DNA of 42,907 nucleotides from Chromatiales bacterium (GCA_028284585.1 JANQRK010000039.1:1-42907); one strand, 5' to 3'; positions 23,067 through 31,445 are shown, counted from the stretch's first letter. Notes: generated from the sequence alone by a model not told the origin. Numbers and translations: made by a program.

Positions 23067-23545
23067 GCAGGGTCTTCTCGCGGCAACGCGTGTTGCTGGT
23101 CACGGCTGCAGTCGGCCTCTGGCTGCTGTTGACCGACGGCGATCCGGCTTCGTGGTTGGTCGGGGTGCCGGTGATCGCATTGGCGCTGGCGTATGGGGAG
23201 CGTGTCGCCGGGCCGGCTGGTACGCCGCTCTCGCTCGTCGGCATCCTGCTGTTCATCCCATTCTTCTTGCGCGAGTCATTGCTCGGTGGCATCGATGTCG
23301 CGCGGCGTGTCCTCGCTTATCGACCGCGCGTACAACCTGGTTTCGCGCGTTACCCGCTGAGCTTACGCAGTGCACCTGCGCGGGTGTTGTTCGCCAACAC
23401 GGTGAGCCTGCTGCCCGGCACCCTGACCGTCGAGATGCGCGACCAGGAGATCGAGCTTCACGCCTTGGATATGCGCGGCGATTACTACACCGAGCTGGCG
23501 CGCTTGGAACGGGCGGTGGGGCGAGTCTTCGGTGAGGTGCATTGA
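23063..23545 (+). CDS. mnhE: Mrp cation/proton antiporter subunit E (MnhE)
   Basis: A 160-aa MnhE/MrpE-type membrane subunit of the multi-subunit Na+(K+)/H+ antiporter. The pattern is LLVTAAVGLWLLLTDGDPASW, PLSLVGILLFIPFFLRESLLGGIDVARRVL and then the cytoplasmic domain with the family signature LFANTVSLLPGTLTVEMRDQ followed by IELHALD. GTG 23063 is chosen because AAGGA lies upstream and because it overlaps the stop of the preceding sORF. The open frame running upstream to 22853 has no start signal and no family resemblance. TGATG joins it to mnhF. Length is standard for the subunit. Confidence 0.9.
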   Translation: MSRVFSRQRVLLVTAAVGLWLLLTDGDPASWLVGVPVIALALAYGERVAGPAGTPLSLVGILLFIPFFLRESLLGGIDVARRVLAYRPRVQPGFARYPLSLRSAPARVLFANTVSLLPGTLTVEMRDQEIELHALDMRGDYYTELARLERAVGRVFGEVH

Positions 23546-23829
23546 TGCTTACGTCCTCACCCACGCCGCTCCTCGAGGGTGCGTTGCTCGGCGCCGCCAC
23601 GCTGCTGCTGGTGAGCATGCTGCTGGGATTATTGCGCGCGCTGCACGGCCCGAGCCTCGAAGACCGGATGCTGGCGGTCTTGCTGCTCGGTTCGAGCGGG
23701 GTCGCATTCTTGCTTCTGCTGGCGCTGCTGTTGGGGCTGCCGGCGTTGTTCGACGTCGCCTTGCTGCTGGCGCTGCTGGCGGCGGTTACCGCGATCGCAA
23801 TGACCCGACGCGAGGTCGACGATGCTTGA
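23545..23829 (+). CDS. mnhF: Mrp antiporter subunit F (MnhF)
   Basis: A 94-aa three-TM protein of the MnhF/PhaF family. The first helix is LLEGALLGAATLLLVSMLLGLL, followed by the family signature RALHGPSLEDRMLAVLLLG, which corresponds to the conserved R-GP-x-x-DR motif, and two further helices ending with TAIAMTRREV. ATG 23545 overlaps the mnhE TGA as TGATG, and the stop overlaps mnhG. MnhF lies between E and G in the core of Mrp complexes, where its role is structural or in ion binding. Confidence 0.9.
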   Translation: MLTSSPTPLLEGALLGAATLLLVSMLLGLLRALHGPSLEDRMLAVLLLGSSGVAFLLLLALLLGLPALFDVALLLALLAAVTAIAMTRREVDDA

Positions 23830-24106
23830 TGCGGTCGGTTTAGCGCTGATCGGCACCGGCCTCGTATTCTTCGCCGCTGGCAGTATCGGGCTGTTGCGCC
23901 TGCCGGACCTGCACTCACGGCTGCATGCCTTGACCAAGGCCGACAATCTTGGCTTGGGTCTGCTGGCCGTCGGGGTGGCGTTCTTGGCTGGTGATTTGTT
24001 GATCGCGGTGAAACTGCTTCTGTTGTGGCTGTTGGTACTCGCGGCTAGTGCCGCCTCGGCCCACCTGATCGCGCGGCATGCTCGGCTGCGGGGTCAAGGC
24101 CGATGA
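23822..24106 (+). CDS. mnhG: Mrp antiporter subunit G (MnhG)
   Basis: A 94-aa three-TM subunit of the MnhG/PhaG family. The signature is IGTGLVFFAAGSIGLLRLPDLHSRLHA, with the conserved GxLRxPDxxxRxHA motif, then TKADNLGLGLLAVGVAF and a terminal helix KLLLLWLLVLAAS with the AHLIARHA end. It overlaps mnhF by 8 nt and the following gene by ATGA at 24103-24106. Required with the other small subunits for assembly of the antiporter. Confidence 0.93.
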   Translation: MLDAVGLALIGTGLVFFAAGSIGLLRLPDLHSRLHALTKADNLGLGLLAVGVAFLAGDLLIAVKLLLLWLLVLAASAASAHLIARHARLRGQGR

Positions 24107-25077
24107 TTGATTCGCTGATCGACAAGGACTGGGTGGAAGCGCTCTGGTTGATTCTCGATTTTGCGTTGGCGGTGCTGTTGCTCGGCCTGGCGGCCGCTGC
24201 GGTCGGGACGCGCGATCTGCGACGCGGGATCGCGCTGTTCATTGCCTTCGGGCTGCTGGTGGCATTGGTCTGGGCCCGGCTAAGGGCGCCCGACCTGGCG
24301 CTCGCCGAGGCCGCAATCGGGGCCGGCGTCTCAGGAGCCCTGCTGCTTGCGGCATTGCGCGATGTGCCGCCATCCGGATTGCCGTCGGTCGGTGCGCGGG
24401 GCCTGCCGCTGTGGTTACTCAATCTGGGTAGCGTCACGCTCGCGGTCCTGCTGGGCTGGGCGCTGCTGTTGGCACTGGCGGGCTCTGATGGCATTCGTTT
24501 GGCGGACCTGGCACTGGCCAATCTGGAGCACAGCGGGGTTAGCAATCCGGTGACCGCGGTGCTGCTCAACTATCGTGCCTACGATACCTTCCTCGAACTC
24601 GGTGTGGTGCTGGCCGCGGTGCTGGGGGTGCTTGCCTTGGGTCCGGCACGGCGCAGCGTCCGCCCGGCCGGTCCGGTACTCAACAGCCTGATTCGGCTGC
24701 TGTTGCCCTTGTTGATCGTCACTGGCGGCTACCTGCTGTGGATTGGGGCGACAGCACCGGGTGGTGCTTTCCAGGCCGGTGCCATGCTGGCCGCCGCGGC
24801 GGTGTTGCTGCGTCTCGGCGGCGATGCCACGGCAGGACTCCCCGGGGCGGTCGGCCAGCGCTGGCTGTTGGCGCTTGGCATCGCGGTGTTCGCGGCTGTG
24901 GGTCTGGGTGTATCCACAGGGGGTGGTGCCTTCCTGGCCTATCCGCACGACTGGGCCGGTGTGCTGATCCTGCTGATCGAAGCTGCGGCCATGCTGATGA
25001 TCGCTTGCGCCTTGGCGCTCGCCTATCTCGGTGGCCGTCCCGCCGGCTGGACCATCGGCGACCGGGAGGGCGGTTGA
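24103..25077 (+). CDS. mnhB: MbhD-MbhE-MnhB domain fusion, Mrp antiporter subunit B
   Basis: A 324-aa membrane protein. Residues about 1-85 are a DUF4040/MbhD domain (TRDLRRGIALFIAFGLLVAL, ARLRAPDLALAEAAIGAGVSG). Residues about 105-190 look like the MbhE part normally at the end of MrpA (SNPVTAVLLNYRAYDTFLEL). Residues about 190-320 are MnhB (LNSLIRLLLPLLIVTGGYLLW, then the signature GATAPGGAFQAGAMLAAAAV). In classical Mrp systems the first two modules belong to the long MrpA and MnhB is separate, so this is a rearranged form of the same parts. TGATG links it to mnhC. The domain borders are estimates by eye. Confidence 0.85.
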   Translation: MIDSLIDKDWVEALWLILDFALAVLLLGLAAAAVGTRDLRRGIALFIAFGLLVALVWARLRAPDLALAEAAIGAGVSGALLLAALRDVPPSGLPSVGARGLPLWLLNLGSVTLAVLLGWALLLALAGSDGIRLADLALANLEHSGVSNPVTAVLLNYRAYDTFLELGVVLAAVLGVLALGPARRSVRPAGPVLNSLIRLLLPLLIVTGGYLLWIGATAPGGAFQAGAMLAAAAVLLRLGGDATAGLPGAVGQRWLLALGIAVFAAVGLGVSTGGGAFLAYPHDWAGVLILLIEAAAMLMIACALALAYLGGRPAGWTIGDREGG

Positions 25078-25373
25078 TGTTGCCTGAGTACATCGTCTTT
25101 GGCTTGACCGGGATCGGCCTGTTCGTAATCGGACTGCGTGCTGCCCTAGTGCAGGCCGCGGCATTGGCGCGGATTCTGGCAATCAATGTCGCCGGGACCG
25201 GGATCTTCTTGGTATTCGTCACGCTCGCCTACAGGGGCCATGACGCCGCCCCCGATCCAGTCCCGCATGCCTTGGTGTTGACCGGGATTGTGGTCGCGGT
25301 CAGCGCCACCGCGCTTGCCCTGGCCCTGGTGCGGCGTCTACCGGCGACACCTGGGGAGGACGGCGATGACTAA
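25077..25373 (+). CDS. mnhC: Mrp antiporter subunit C (MnhC, NuoK-like)
   Basis: A 98-aa three-TM subunit of the NuoK/MnhC family. It starts MLPEYIVFGLTGIGLFVIGL, with helix 2 (ARILAINVAGTGIFLVFVTLAY) and helix 3 containing the family signature DPVPHALVLTGIVVAVSATALALAL. In Mrp and complex I the position near ALVLT-IV is close to the ion path. ATG 25077 overlaps the preceding TGA; the stop TAA (25371-25373) overlaps the start of the next gene by 8 nt. Confidence 0.92.
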   Translation: MLPEYIVFGLTGIGLFVIGLRAALVQAAALARILAINVAGTGIFLVFVTLAYRGHDAAPDPVPHALVLTGIVVAVSATALALALVRRLPATPGEDGDD

Positions 25374-26823
25374 CTTGCTGGTTTGGCCGGTCCTGGTGCC
25401 CTTGCTCGGTGGCCTGGCGACTTTGCTCGCCCCGCGCCTGGCAAACCCACTCGGTCTAGCGTGTTCCCTGGCGACCCTGGGTGCGGCTGCGGCCCTGGTC
25501 GTGGTGTTCGCCGACCAGGGTCCGATGATCTTGGCCCTGGGGGGGTGGGCACCGGGTCTGGGGATCGCACTGCGCGCCGACGGATTGTCGGTCGCGCTGT
25601 TGGCGATGAGCAGCTTGGTGGGTTTGGCCGCTGGAGTCTATGCCACCGGCTATTTCGCCGATCCCGATGTGCGTGGGCGCTTTTGGTCCCTGTGGCTGCT
25701 GCTCTCGGCGGCGCTGCATGCCCTGTTGCTGTCCGGTGATCTATTCAATCTGTACGTCACGCTCGAGCTGCTCGCGCTCGTGGCGGTTGCGCTGACCGCC
25801 CTAGGCGGCGGTCGGGCCGCGCTCGAGGCGGCGTTGCGCTATTTGACCATCGGTCTGCTCGGCTCGTTGGTCTTTCTGCTCGGGGTCACCTTGTTGTACG
25901 CGGGCTACGGCACCTTGGACTTGGTTGGCCTGGCCGGCGCGCTGCGGCCAGAACCGGTCGCCTGGGTGGCCTTGAGTCTGCTGACGGTAGGTTTGTTGAT
26001 CAAATCGGCCTTGTTCCCGCTGCACTTTTGGTTGCCGCCAGCGCACGCCAATGCGCCGGCCCCGGTCAGTGCGGTGCTCTCGGCACTGGTTGTGAAAGCG
26101 GCCTTCTACATGGTCTTGCGGTTATGGTTCGATGTGTTCGATCCCGCGCTTACCCAGGCTGCTGCGAACCTGCTCGGTGTGCTGGGTGGTGCGGCCGTGC
26201 TCTGGGGATCGTGGCGCGCGCTGCGCGCCGAGCGCCTGAAATTGCTCGCCGCCTACTCGACCGTGGCCCAGCTCGGTTACCTGTTTATGTTCTTGCCGTT
26301 GTTGTTGGCGCTGCCGCCCGGCCCGAGCCGTGATGTCGCATTTGGTGCCTTGGTGTTGCTGGCTCTGAGCCATGGCTTCGCCAAGAGCGCGCTGTTCCTC
26401 GGTGCTGGGGTGATCCAGCAGCGCGCCGGCCATGATCGCATCGCCGACCTGGGCGGTACCGCGCGGGCGCTACCGGTGACTACCTTTGTGCTGGCGCTCG
26501 CCGGGGTGGCCCTGATCGGTCTGCCGCCGAGTGGCACCTTCCTGGCCAAGTGGCAGTTGTTGGCCAGCGCGATCGAGACCGGCCAGTGGCTGTGGTTGCC
26601 GATTGTCGGGATCGGCACCCTGTTGGCCGGGGCCTACTGCTTTCGTGTGCTCGGCCATGCCTTCGGGCCCAGCGATCGGGTCGGCGCCGCGCTGGCGGTC
26701 GGCGGTGAGGAGATACCGGCGTTGCTGCTGGCGATCACCGCGACCGTCGTGCTCGGCCTGGGGGCGGCCGGGCTATGGGAGTTTCTCGCGCTCGGCACGG
26801 CGTTCGATGGGGGTAGTCGATGA
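25366..26823 (+). CDS. mnhD: Mrp antiporter subunit D, NuoN/M-like (first of three)
   Basis: A 485-aa antiporter-like subunit with about 14 TM helices. The conserved glutamate of TM5 is present (NLYVTLELLALVAVAL, E134), as are the TM7 and TM8 lysines (LLIKSALFPLHFWLPPAHAN; SALVVKAAFYMVL) and the TM12 lysine (PPSGTFLAKWQLL). This suggests a functional proton channel. A good ribosome-binding site (GGGGAGGA) precedes ATG 25366. Overlaps: 8 nt with mnhC, 4 nt (ATGA) with the next subunit. It is homologous to NuoM/NuoN; it could be called MrpD or a hydrogenase-type subunit, but the surrounding E-F-G-B-C genes place it in Mrp. Confidence 0.9.
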   Translation: MTNLLVWPVLVPLLGGLATLLAPRLANPLGLACSLATLGAAAALVVVFADQGPMILALGGWAPGLGIALRADGLSVALLAMSSLVGLAAGVYATGYFADPDVRGRFWSLWLLLSAALHALLLSGDLFNLYVTLELLALVAVALTALGGGRAALEAALRYLTIGLLGSLVFLLGVTLLYAGYGTLDLVGLAGALRPEPVAWVALSLLTVGLLIKSALFPLHFWLPPAHANAPAPVSAVLSALVVKAAFYMVLRLWFDVFDPALTQAAANLLGVLGGAAVLWGSWRALRAERLKLLAAYSTVAQLGYLFMFLPLLLALPPGPSRDVAFGALVLLALSHGFAKSALFLGAGVIQQRAGHDRIADLGGTARALPVTTFVLALAGVALIGLPPSGTFLAKWQLLASAIETGQWLWLPIVGIGTLLAGAYCFRVLGHAFGPSDRVGAALAVGGEEIPALLLAITATVVLGLGAAGLWEFLALGTAFDGGSR

Positions 26824-28322
26824 GCCTGTCCAATACGTTGCCGGCGTTGATTTTGGTCAGCTCGTTGTTGCCTGGCCTGGCGATCTTTCTGTTGCGTGAG
26901 GACAGCCATGTGCTGCGTACCTCGCTCAATATGTTCGGTGCGATCGCCAAGGTGATCTTGGTCGGGGTCATGGTCTGGGGTGTGTTTCATGCGCAGAGCT
27001 TCGAGACACGTTGGACGCTGGCGCCGGGACTCGATCTGGTGCTCAGTGCGGATGCGCTGTCGGTGCTGTTTGTCGCGTTGTCGACAGGACTGTGGTTACT
27101 CACCACGGTGTACGCGATCGGCTATCTGGAGGGCACCCCGCATCGCAGCCGTTTCTTCGGCTTCTTCAGTCTGTGTGTCACCGCCACGGTCGGCCTGGCG
27201 ATGGCCGGCAATCTGTTCACCTTTGTGGTGTTTTATGAGTTGCTGACGCTTGCGACCTATCCCCTGGTTGCGCACAAGGGGACTCCGGCGGCGGTACGTG
27301 GTGCGCGCATCTACCTGGCCTACACGCTCAGCGGCGGTTTGTTGTTGCTGATTGGCGCGGTCTGGCTGCGCACCATCGCCGGCCCGGTCGATTTTGTGGA
27401 GGGCGGGGCACTCAGCGATCTGAGCGGCCTGGATCCGACTGCGCTGCGCTGGATCTTTGCGTTGTTGATCATAGGCCTCGGGGTCAAGGCTGCGCTGGTC
27501 CCGCTACATGGCTGGTTGCCACAAGCGATGGTCGCGCCGGCGCCGGTCAGTTCCTTGCTGCACGCAGTTGCGGTAGTCAAGGCCGGCGCCTTCGGGATCG
27601 TACGCGTTGTCTACGATGTCTATGGGGTCGAGCTGGCCGGCACCTTGCAGTTATTGCCGGTGCTCGGTGCGGTGGCCGCGATTACCATCATCTATGGTTC
27701 GATCAAGGCGCTGTCGCAAGACCACCTGAAGAAACGTCTGGCGTACTCGACGGTCAGTCAGGTCTCTTACATCGCGCTCGGCACCGCGATTCTCGGGCCC
27801 TTGGCAACCATCGGTGGCGTGGTCCATCTGGTGCATCAGGGCATCATGAAGATCACCCTGTTCTTCGCCGCGGGCAATTATGCCGAGAACCTCGGCATCC
27901 ACAAGGTCAGTGAGATGGACGGGGTCGGGCGGCGTATGCCGGGTACCACGCTGGCGTTTACGATTGCGGCGCTGGGTATGATCGGTATCCCGCCAGTGGC
28001 TGGCTTCGTCAGCAAATGGTATTTGGGTTTGGGGGCCGTCGAGGCCGGCGTTGCGCACTGGGTATTGCCGGTTCTGATCGCCAGTAGCCTGCTCAATGCC
28101 GCCTATTTCCTGCCCATCTTGTACCGTGCCTGGTTCAAAGTCGCGCCGACGGCCTGGCCGGCCGAGCAAGTGCGGGGTGGACGCCTGGAGATGCCCGGGG
28201 CACTGCTCTGGCCGCCGGTCGTGACCGCGGCCCTGGCGTTGGCGATCGGGCTCTTTGCGGGAGCCCCCTATAGTCCGCTCGAGTGGACCCAGCTGATTGC
28301 GGCGCGGGAGTATGGTCTGTGA
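26820..28322 (+). CDS. Mrp antiporter subunit D, NuoM-like (second of three)
   Basis: A 500-aa antiporter-like subunit of about 14 TM helices. The ion-path residues are intact: TM5 Glu in FTFVVFYELLTLATYPLV (E140), TM7 Lys in LGVKAALVPLHGWLPQAM, TM8 Lys in LHAVAVVKAGAFGIVR, and TM12 Lys in IPPVAGFVSKWYLGLGA. It also has the typical LSADALSVLFVALSTGLW, YSTVSQVSYIALG and HQGIMKITLFFAAG segments. It is closer to MnhD/NuoM than the third copy. The start ATG overlaps the stop before it by 4 nt, and its TGA overlaps the GTG of the next gene. Probably one of two active proton-translocating units. Confidence 0.9.
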   Translation: MSLSNTLPALILVSSLLPGLAIFLLREDSHVLRTSLNMFGAIAKVILVGVMVWGVFHAQSFETRWTLAPGLDLVLSADALSVLFVALSTGLWLLTTVYAIGYLEGTPHRSRFFGFFSLCVTATVGLAMAGNLFTFVVFYELLTLATYPLVAHKGTPAAVRGARIYLAYTLSGGLLLLIGAVWLRTIAGPVDFVEGGALSDLSGLDPTALRWIFALLIIGLGVKAALVPLHGWLPQAMVAPAPVSSLLHAVAVVKAGAFGIVRVVYDVYGVELAGTLQLLPVLGAVAAITIIYGSIKALSQDHLKKRLAYSTVSQVSYIALGTAILGPLATIGGVVHLVHQGIMKITLFFAAGNYAENLGIHKVSEMDGVGRRMPGTTLAFTIAALGMIGIPPVAGFVSKWYLGLGAVEAGVAHWVLPVLIASSLLNAAYFLPILYRAWFKVAPTAWPAEQVRGGRLEMPGALLWPPVVTAALALAIGLFAGAPYSPLEWTQLIAAREYGL

Positions 28323-29962
28323 GCCTGCTTCTCGATCTGACCATGCAGCTGCCGGGGGCGGCGGTCGCGCCGCTGATGGTCCTGACGCCGCTGCTGCCGC
28401 TGTTGCTGGCGCCGTTCGCGTTTACGGCGATCGGGCGTTGGGGTTTGGCCCTGGGCGTGCTGCCGGCTCTGCTGACCGCTCTCTTGGTGCCGGTCGGCAG
28501 CGCGCTCGATCTGTCTTGGGTGATGCTCGGTGTGCAACTCGAACTGGATGCCACCGGACGTATATTTCTGTTGTTCAGTGGGCTGATCTGGTTGGCGACC
28601 GGACTGTACGCCGCGACCGGGCCGGACCGGCAGCACGTCGCCGGGCGCTTTGCGCTGTTCTATCAGCTCGCACTAGCCGGTAACCTGCTGCTGATCCTGG
28701 CCGCCGACATCGTGACCTTCTACGTCGGCTTTGCGTTGATGGGGCTGTCGGCGTATGGCTTGATTCTGGGTCGCTCGCAACGGGCACGGCGGGCGGCGCG
28801 GCTGTACTTGGGATTCACCCTGGTCGGCGAGCTGGCGCTATTTTCGGCCTTGGCGCTGCTCGCTGCGGCCGCTGGTTCGACCCGCTTCGATGAGTTGGCC
28901 GGAGTGCCCGTGTCAGATGCCGCGGTTGCGCTGCTGTTGCTGGGTTTCGGGATCAAGCTTGCGTTGCCTGGTCTGCACCCGTGGTTGCCGCTGAGTTATA
29001 CCGCGGCGCCGCTGGCCGCGGTGGCAGTTCTGAGTGGGCCGATGATGAAGGCCGGCCTGCTCGGCTGGTTGCGCTTTCTGCCGCCGGGCGCACCGGGGCT
29101 CGAGCCTTGGGGCACGGCGTTGCTGTTCCTCGGCACGCTCGGGGTGGTGCTCGGCTCACTGCTCGGCGTGCTGCAACGCGAACCGCGCGCTGTACTAGCC
29201 TATTCGAGCATCGCCAAGATGGGACTGATCAGCGCTTTGTTTGGTACCGCGCTTACCCAGCCGGCCATCGCCGAGCCGCTGCTCACGGCCCTGGTGTTGT
29301 TCGCCATGCACCATCTGCTGGTCAAGCCGGCGCTGTTCCTCGGCGTCGGCGTCTGGCAGGCAGGGCCCGCGCGAGTCTGGGTGCTGATCGGCATTGGGCT
29401 GTTGGCCGCTTCCCTGGCCGGGCTGCCGTTGACCGGGGGCGACGCGGCCAAGCAGGCACTCAAGGCTGCGCTGAATGGCCAGGTCAGTCTACTGTTGGTA
29501 GTGTCGGCCGCCGGGACCCTGGTGTTGATGGTGCGATTTCTGTATCTGCTGGCCGCCCGTGCGCCGCGCGCTGCTCCCTTCTCGCTTATTCCCTTGCTGA
29601 TCTTGGTGGTCTTGCTGCCGATCGCTTTGTGGGGGCCGTTTTGGCCGACCGAGATCGCCTTGTCGTTGGATGGCTTGGTCCCCCTGACCATGGGTGCCGC
29701 AGTGGCCGCTGTGGCCTGGTGGCTGACTCAGGACAGCCCGGGCAGGGTCCCACGGATACCACCGGGCGACCTCTACCATTGGGTGGCCCGGCTGCGTGTA
29801 ATGGCACCGACGCTGACTTGGCGCGGTGCACCCGACCTCGGGATCGCAGCGACCGCAACGACTGCCGCGCGACCGCGTGGCACACAGGCGGAGCTGACGG
29901 GTGCCGGCCTGGCGATGCTCGTGCTGATCGCGCTGCTACTGGTCAGTTTGCTACCGGATTGA
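28319..29962 (+). CDS. diverged NuoM/N-like subunit (third), TM5 Glu replaced by Ala
   Basis: A 547-aa paralogue that ends the Mrp operon. The lysine positions are kept (K213 in GIKLALPGLHPWLPLSY, K244 in PMMKAGLLGWL) and ALMGLSAYGLIL marks TM5. But the residue that is Glu in the two other copies (E134, E140) is Ala139 (codon 28733-28735). Later parts show LAYSSIAKMGLISALFG and a modified TM12 (GLPLTGGDAAKQALKAAL). A C-terminal hydrophilic stretch of about 70 residues precedes a last helix. It may substitute structurally for the missing MrpA half. GTG 28319 overlaps the previous TGA as GTGA; ATG 28343 is an alternative. Its homology to the antiporter family is clear; activity is doubtful. Confidence 0.83.
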   Translation: MSLLLDLTMQLPGAAVAPLMVLTPLLPLLLAPFAFTAIGRWGLALGVLPALLTALLVPVGSALDLSWVMLGVQLELDATGRIFLLFSGLIWLATGLYAATGPDRQHVAGRFALFYQLALAGNLLLILAADIVTFYVGFALMGLSAYGLILGRSQRARRAARLYLGFTLVGELALFSALALLAAAAGSTRFDELAGVPVSDAAVALLLLGFGIKLALPGLHPWLPLSYTAAPLAAVAVLSGPMMKAGLLGWLRFLPPGAPGLEPWGTALLFLGTLGVVLGSLLGVLQREPRAVLAYSSIAKMGLISALFGTALTQPAIAEPLLTALVLFAMHHLLVKPALFLGVGVWQAGPARVWVLIGIGLLAASLAGLPLTGGDAAKQALKAALNGQVSLLLVVSAAGTLVLMVRFLYLLAARAPRAAPFSLIPLLILVVLLPIALWGPFWPTEIALSLDGLVPLTMGAAVAAVAWWLTQDSPGRVPRIPPGDLYHWVARLRVMAPTLTWRGAPDLGIAATATTAARPRGTQAELTGAGLAMLVLIALLLVSLLPD

Positions 29963-30037
29963 AGTGGAGCCGTGTCGAACCATGACGCCGGCTGTGGGAC
30001 TCCTGATCACGGGCGAAGAACCTGAGAAGGCAATGGC

Positions 30038-30961
30038 ATGCAGAATCTCAAGCTCAACCTGAAACACCTGCGTTACTTCTGGTCGGTAGTGAGCCATGGA
30101 ACCATCGCGCGCGCGGCCGAATCTTTGTACCTGACACCACAGACGATCAGCGGGCAGCTGCGCGAACTCGAGCAGCAGGTCGGAGCAAAGTTGTTCAAGC
30201 GTGAGGGCCGGCAGTTGGTGCCTACCGAGACCGGACACATGGTGTTCTCTTATGCCGACGAGATGTTCCGGCTCGGCCTGGAATTACAAGATGTGCTTGC
30301 CGGGCGCACACCGGGAAACGCAATCACGGTAAAGGTCGGGATCGCTCAGGTAGTGCCCAAACTTCTGACCTACCGCGTATTGGAACCTGTGTTGCAACTG
30401 CAAGAGACCGTCGGACTGGTCTGTCACGAGGCACCGCTGGTCGACTTGCTGGCCGACCTGTCGGTGCACAAGCTCGATGTCGTCTTGGCCGACAGCCCGG
30501 TCAGCCCGGCGTTGAACATCCGTGCCTACAACCATCCGCTGGGTGAGTCGGGGATCACCTTCTTCGGCATCGCCGAACAGGCCGCGACCTTGGCGGCGGA
30601 TTTCCCCAACAGTTTGGATGGTGCGCCGATGCTAATGCCCAGCGGCGGCAGCACTCTGCGGCGCAGTTTGGAGAATTGGTTCGACGGGCATGGGATTCAG
30701 CCGGTGGTGGTCGCCGAGTTCGATGATCGGGCGTTAATGAAGGCCTTTGGCGAGCGGGGTACCGGAGTTTTCACGTCACCTACCGCCGTCGAGCAGGATG
30801 TATTGAGCAAGTACGGCGTCGAGGTGATCGGCCGCACCGATGAGATTGCAGAGCGTTTTTACATCATTTCGCCCGAGCGTCGGATCAAACACCCCGCGGT
30901 TACTGCGATCACCCGGGCGGCGCGGTCGGAGCTGTTCGCAGCGGGTGGCGATGCCGCGTGA
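30038..30961 (+). CDS. nhaR: LysR-type transcriptional activator NhaR
   Basis: A 307-aa LysR regulator of the NhaR type, which activates Na+/H+ antiporter genes in response to sodium and pH. A winged HTH occupies residues about 6-66 (LNLKHLRYFWSVVSHGTIAR, AAESLYLTPQTISGQLRELE, GAKLFKREGRQLVPTETG). The effector domain contains the NhaR-like VGIAQVVPKLLTYRVLEPVL, DVVLADSPVSPALNIRAYNH and FGERGTGVFTSPTAVEQDVL segments. ATG 30038 is preceded by GAGAAGG. It lies 75 nt after the Mrp operon on the same strand, so it can be cotranscribed with it and probably regulates it; the inverted repeat at 22833-22868 is a candidate site. Confidence 0.9.
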   Translation: MQNLKLNLKHLRYFWSVVSHGTIARAAESLYLTPQTISGQLRELEQQVGAKLFKREGRQLVPTETGHMVFSYADEMFRLGLELQDVLAGRTPGNAITVKVGIAQVVPKLLTYRVLEPVLQLQETVGLVCHEAPLVDLLADLSVHKLDVVLADSPVSPALNIRAYNHPLGESGITFFGIAEQAATLAADFPNSLDGAPMLMPSGGSTLRRSLENWFDGHGIQPVVVAEFDDRALMKAFGERGTGVFTSPTAVEQDVLSKYGVEVIGRTDEIAERFYIISPERRIKHPAVTAITRAARSELFAAGGDAA

Positions 30962-31084
30962 TGCGATTCCAATGCACGCAAACAGCCTTATAACCGTTGC
31001 GTTTATGGCCGTATCGGGGTACGGTCCGCGTCGCTGCATGATTTTTGACCTGCCGGCTGGCGACTTTCTCTGGCTGTTTCTTCG

Positions 31085-31090
31085 CTATAA
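31085..31090 (+). promoter_or_regulatory. -10-like hexamer before the csp gene
   Basis: CTATAA (31085-31090), about 100 bp before the csp start, is the best -10-like element in the gap after nhaR. No good -35 is found 17 bp upstream, so the call is tentative. It would give a leader of about 95 nt containing the hairpin at 31143-31157. Confidence 0.3.
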
Positions 31091-31142
31091 GTGACACCCA
31101 AATCGAGCCACCCAGTGCCTGCCAAGATTCGTGGTAGTGGTC

Positions 31143-31157
31143 CGCCCCACAGGGGCG
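31143..31157 (+). terminator. hairpin plus T-rich tail in the csp leader (terminator or attenuator)
   Basis: CGCCCC-ACA-GGGGCG is a perfect 6-bp GC stem with a 3-nt loop, followed directly by TTATGTTTTGTTT. It looks like an intrinsic terminator yet sits only 33 nt before the csp start codon and upstream of its ribosome-binding site (GAGGT). Either it ends nhaR transcription, or it is part of the csp 5' leader. Confidence 0.55.
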
Positions 31158-31190
31158 TTATGTTTTGTTTATTGTTGAGGTAAATCGCAG

Positions 31191-31400
31191 ATGTCAGAGA
31201 GACAGACCGGGACCGTGAAGTGGTTTGACAACGCCAAAGGATATGGATTCATCGAGCGCGAAAACGGAAAGGACCTGTTCGTCCATTTCCGTTCTATCGC
31301 CGGTGAAGGCCACCGTTCCTTGGAGGATGGGCAACGGGTCGAGTTCACCGAGACCCAGGGCCAGAAGGGCCCGCAAGCCGAAAACGTGGTCGCACTCTAA
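31191..31400 (+). CDS. cold-shock domain protein (CspA family)
   Basis: A 69-aa single cold-shock domain. It binds single-stranded nucleic acid as an RNA chaperone. RNP1 is KGYGFIERE (residues about 16-24) and RNP2 is [10 protein letters not shown] (about 27-36). The start is [20 protein letters not shown] and the end is QKGPQAENV, which is complete for the family. The ribosome-binding site GAGGT is 11 nt upstream of ATG 31191. It is a single gene with a hairpin in its leader and a strong hairpin (31418-31445) after the stop. Whether it is cold-induced or constitutive cannot be told. Confidence 0.95.
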   Translation: MSERQTGTVKWFDNAKGYGFIERENGKDLFVHFRSIAGEGHRSLEDGQRVEFTETQGQKGPQAENVVAL

Positions 31401-31417
31401 GACTAACGCATCTTGTC

Positions 31418-31445
31418 GTCACCCCGGGGGTTCCTCCGGGGTGAC
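31418..31445 (+). terminator. strong hairpin after csp
   Basis: GTCACCCCGG and CCGGGGTGAC form a perfect 10-bp stem with an 8-nt loop, 17 nt after the csp stop. There is no T-run; a second small hairpin (GGCCC/GGGCC) follows. It is likely a transcript end or stabiliser. Confidence 0.55.
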
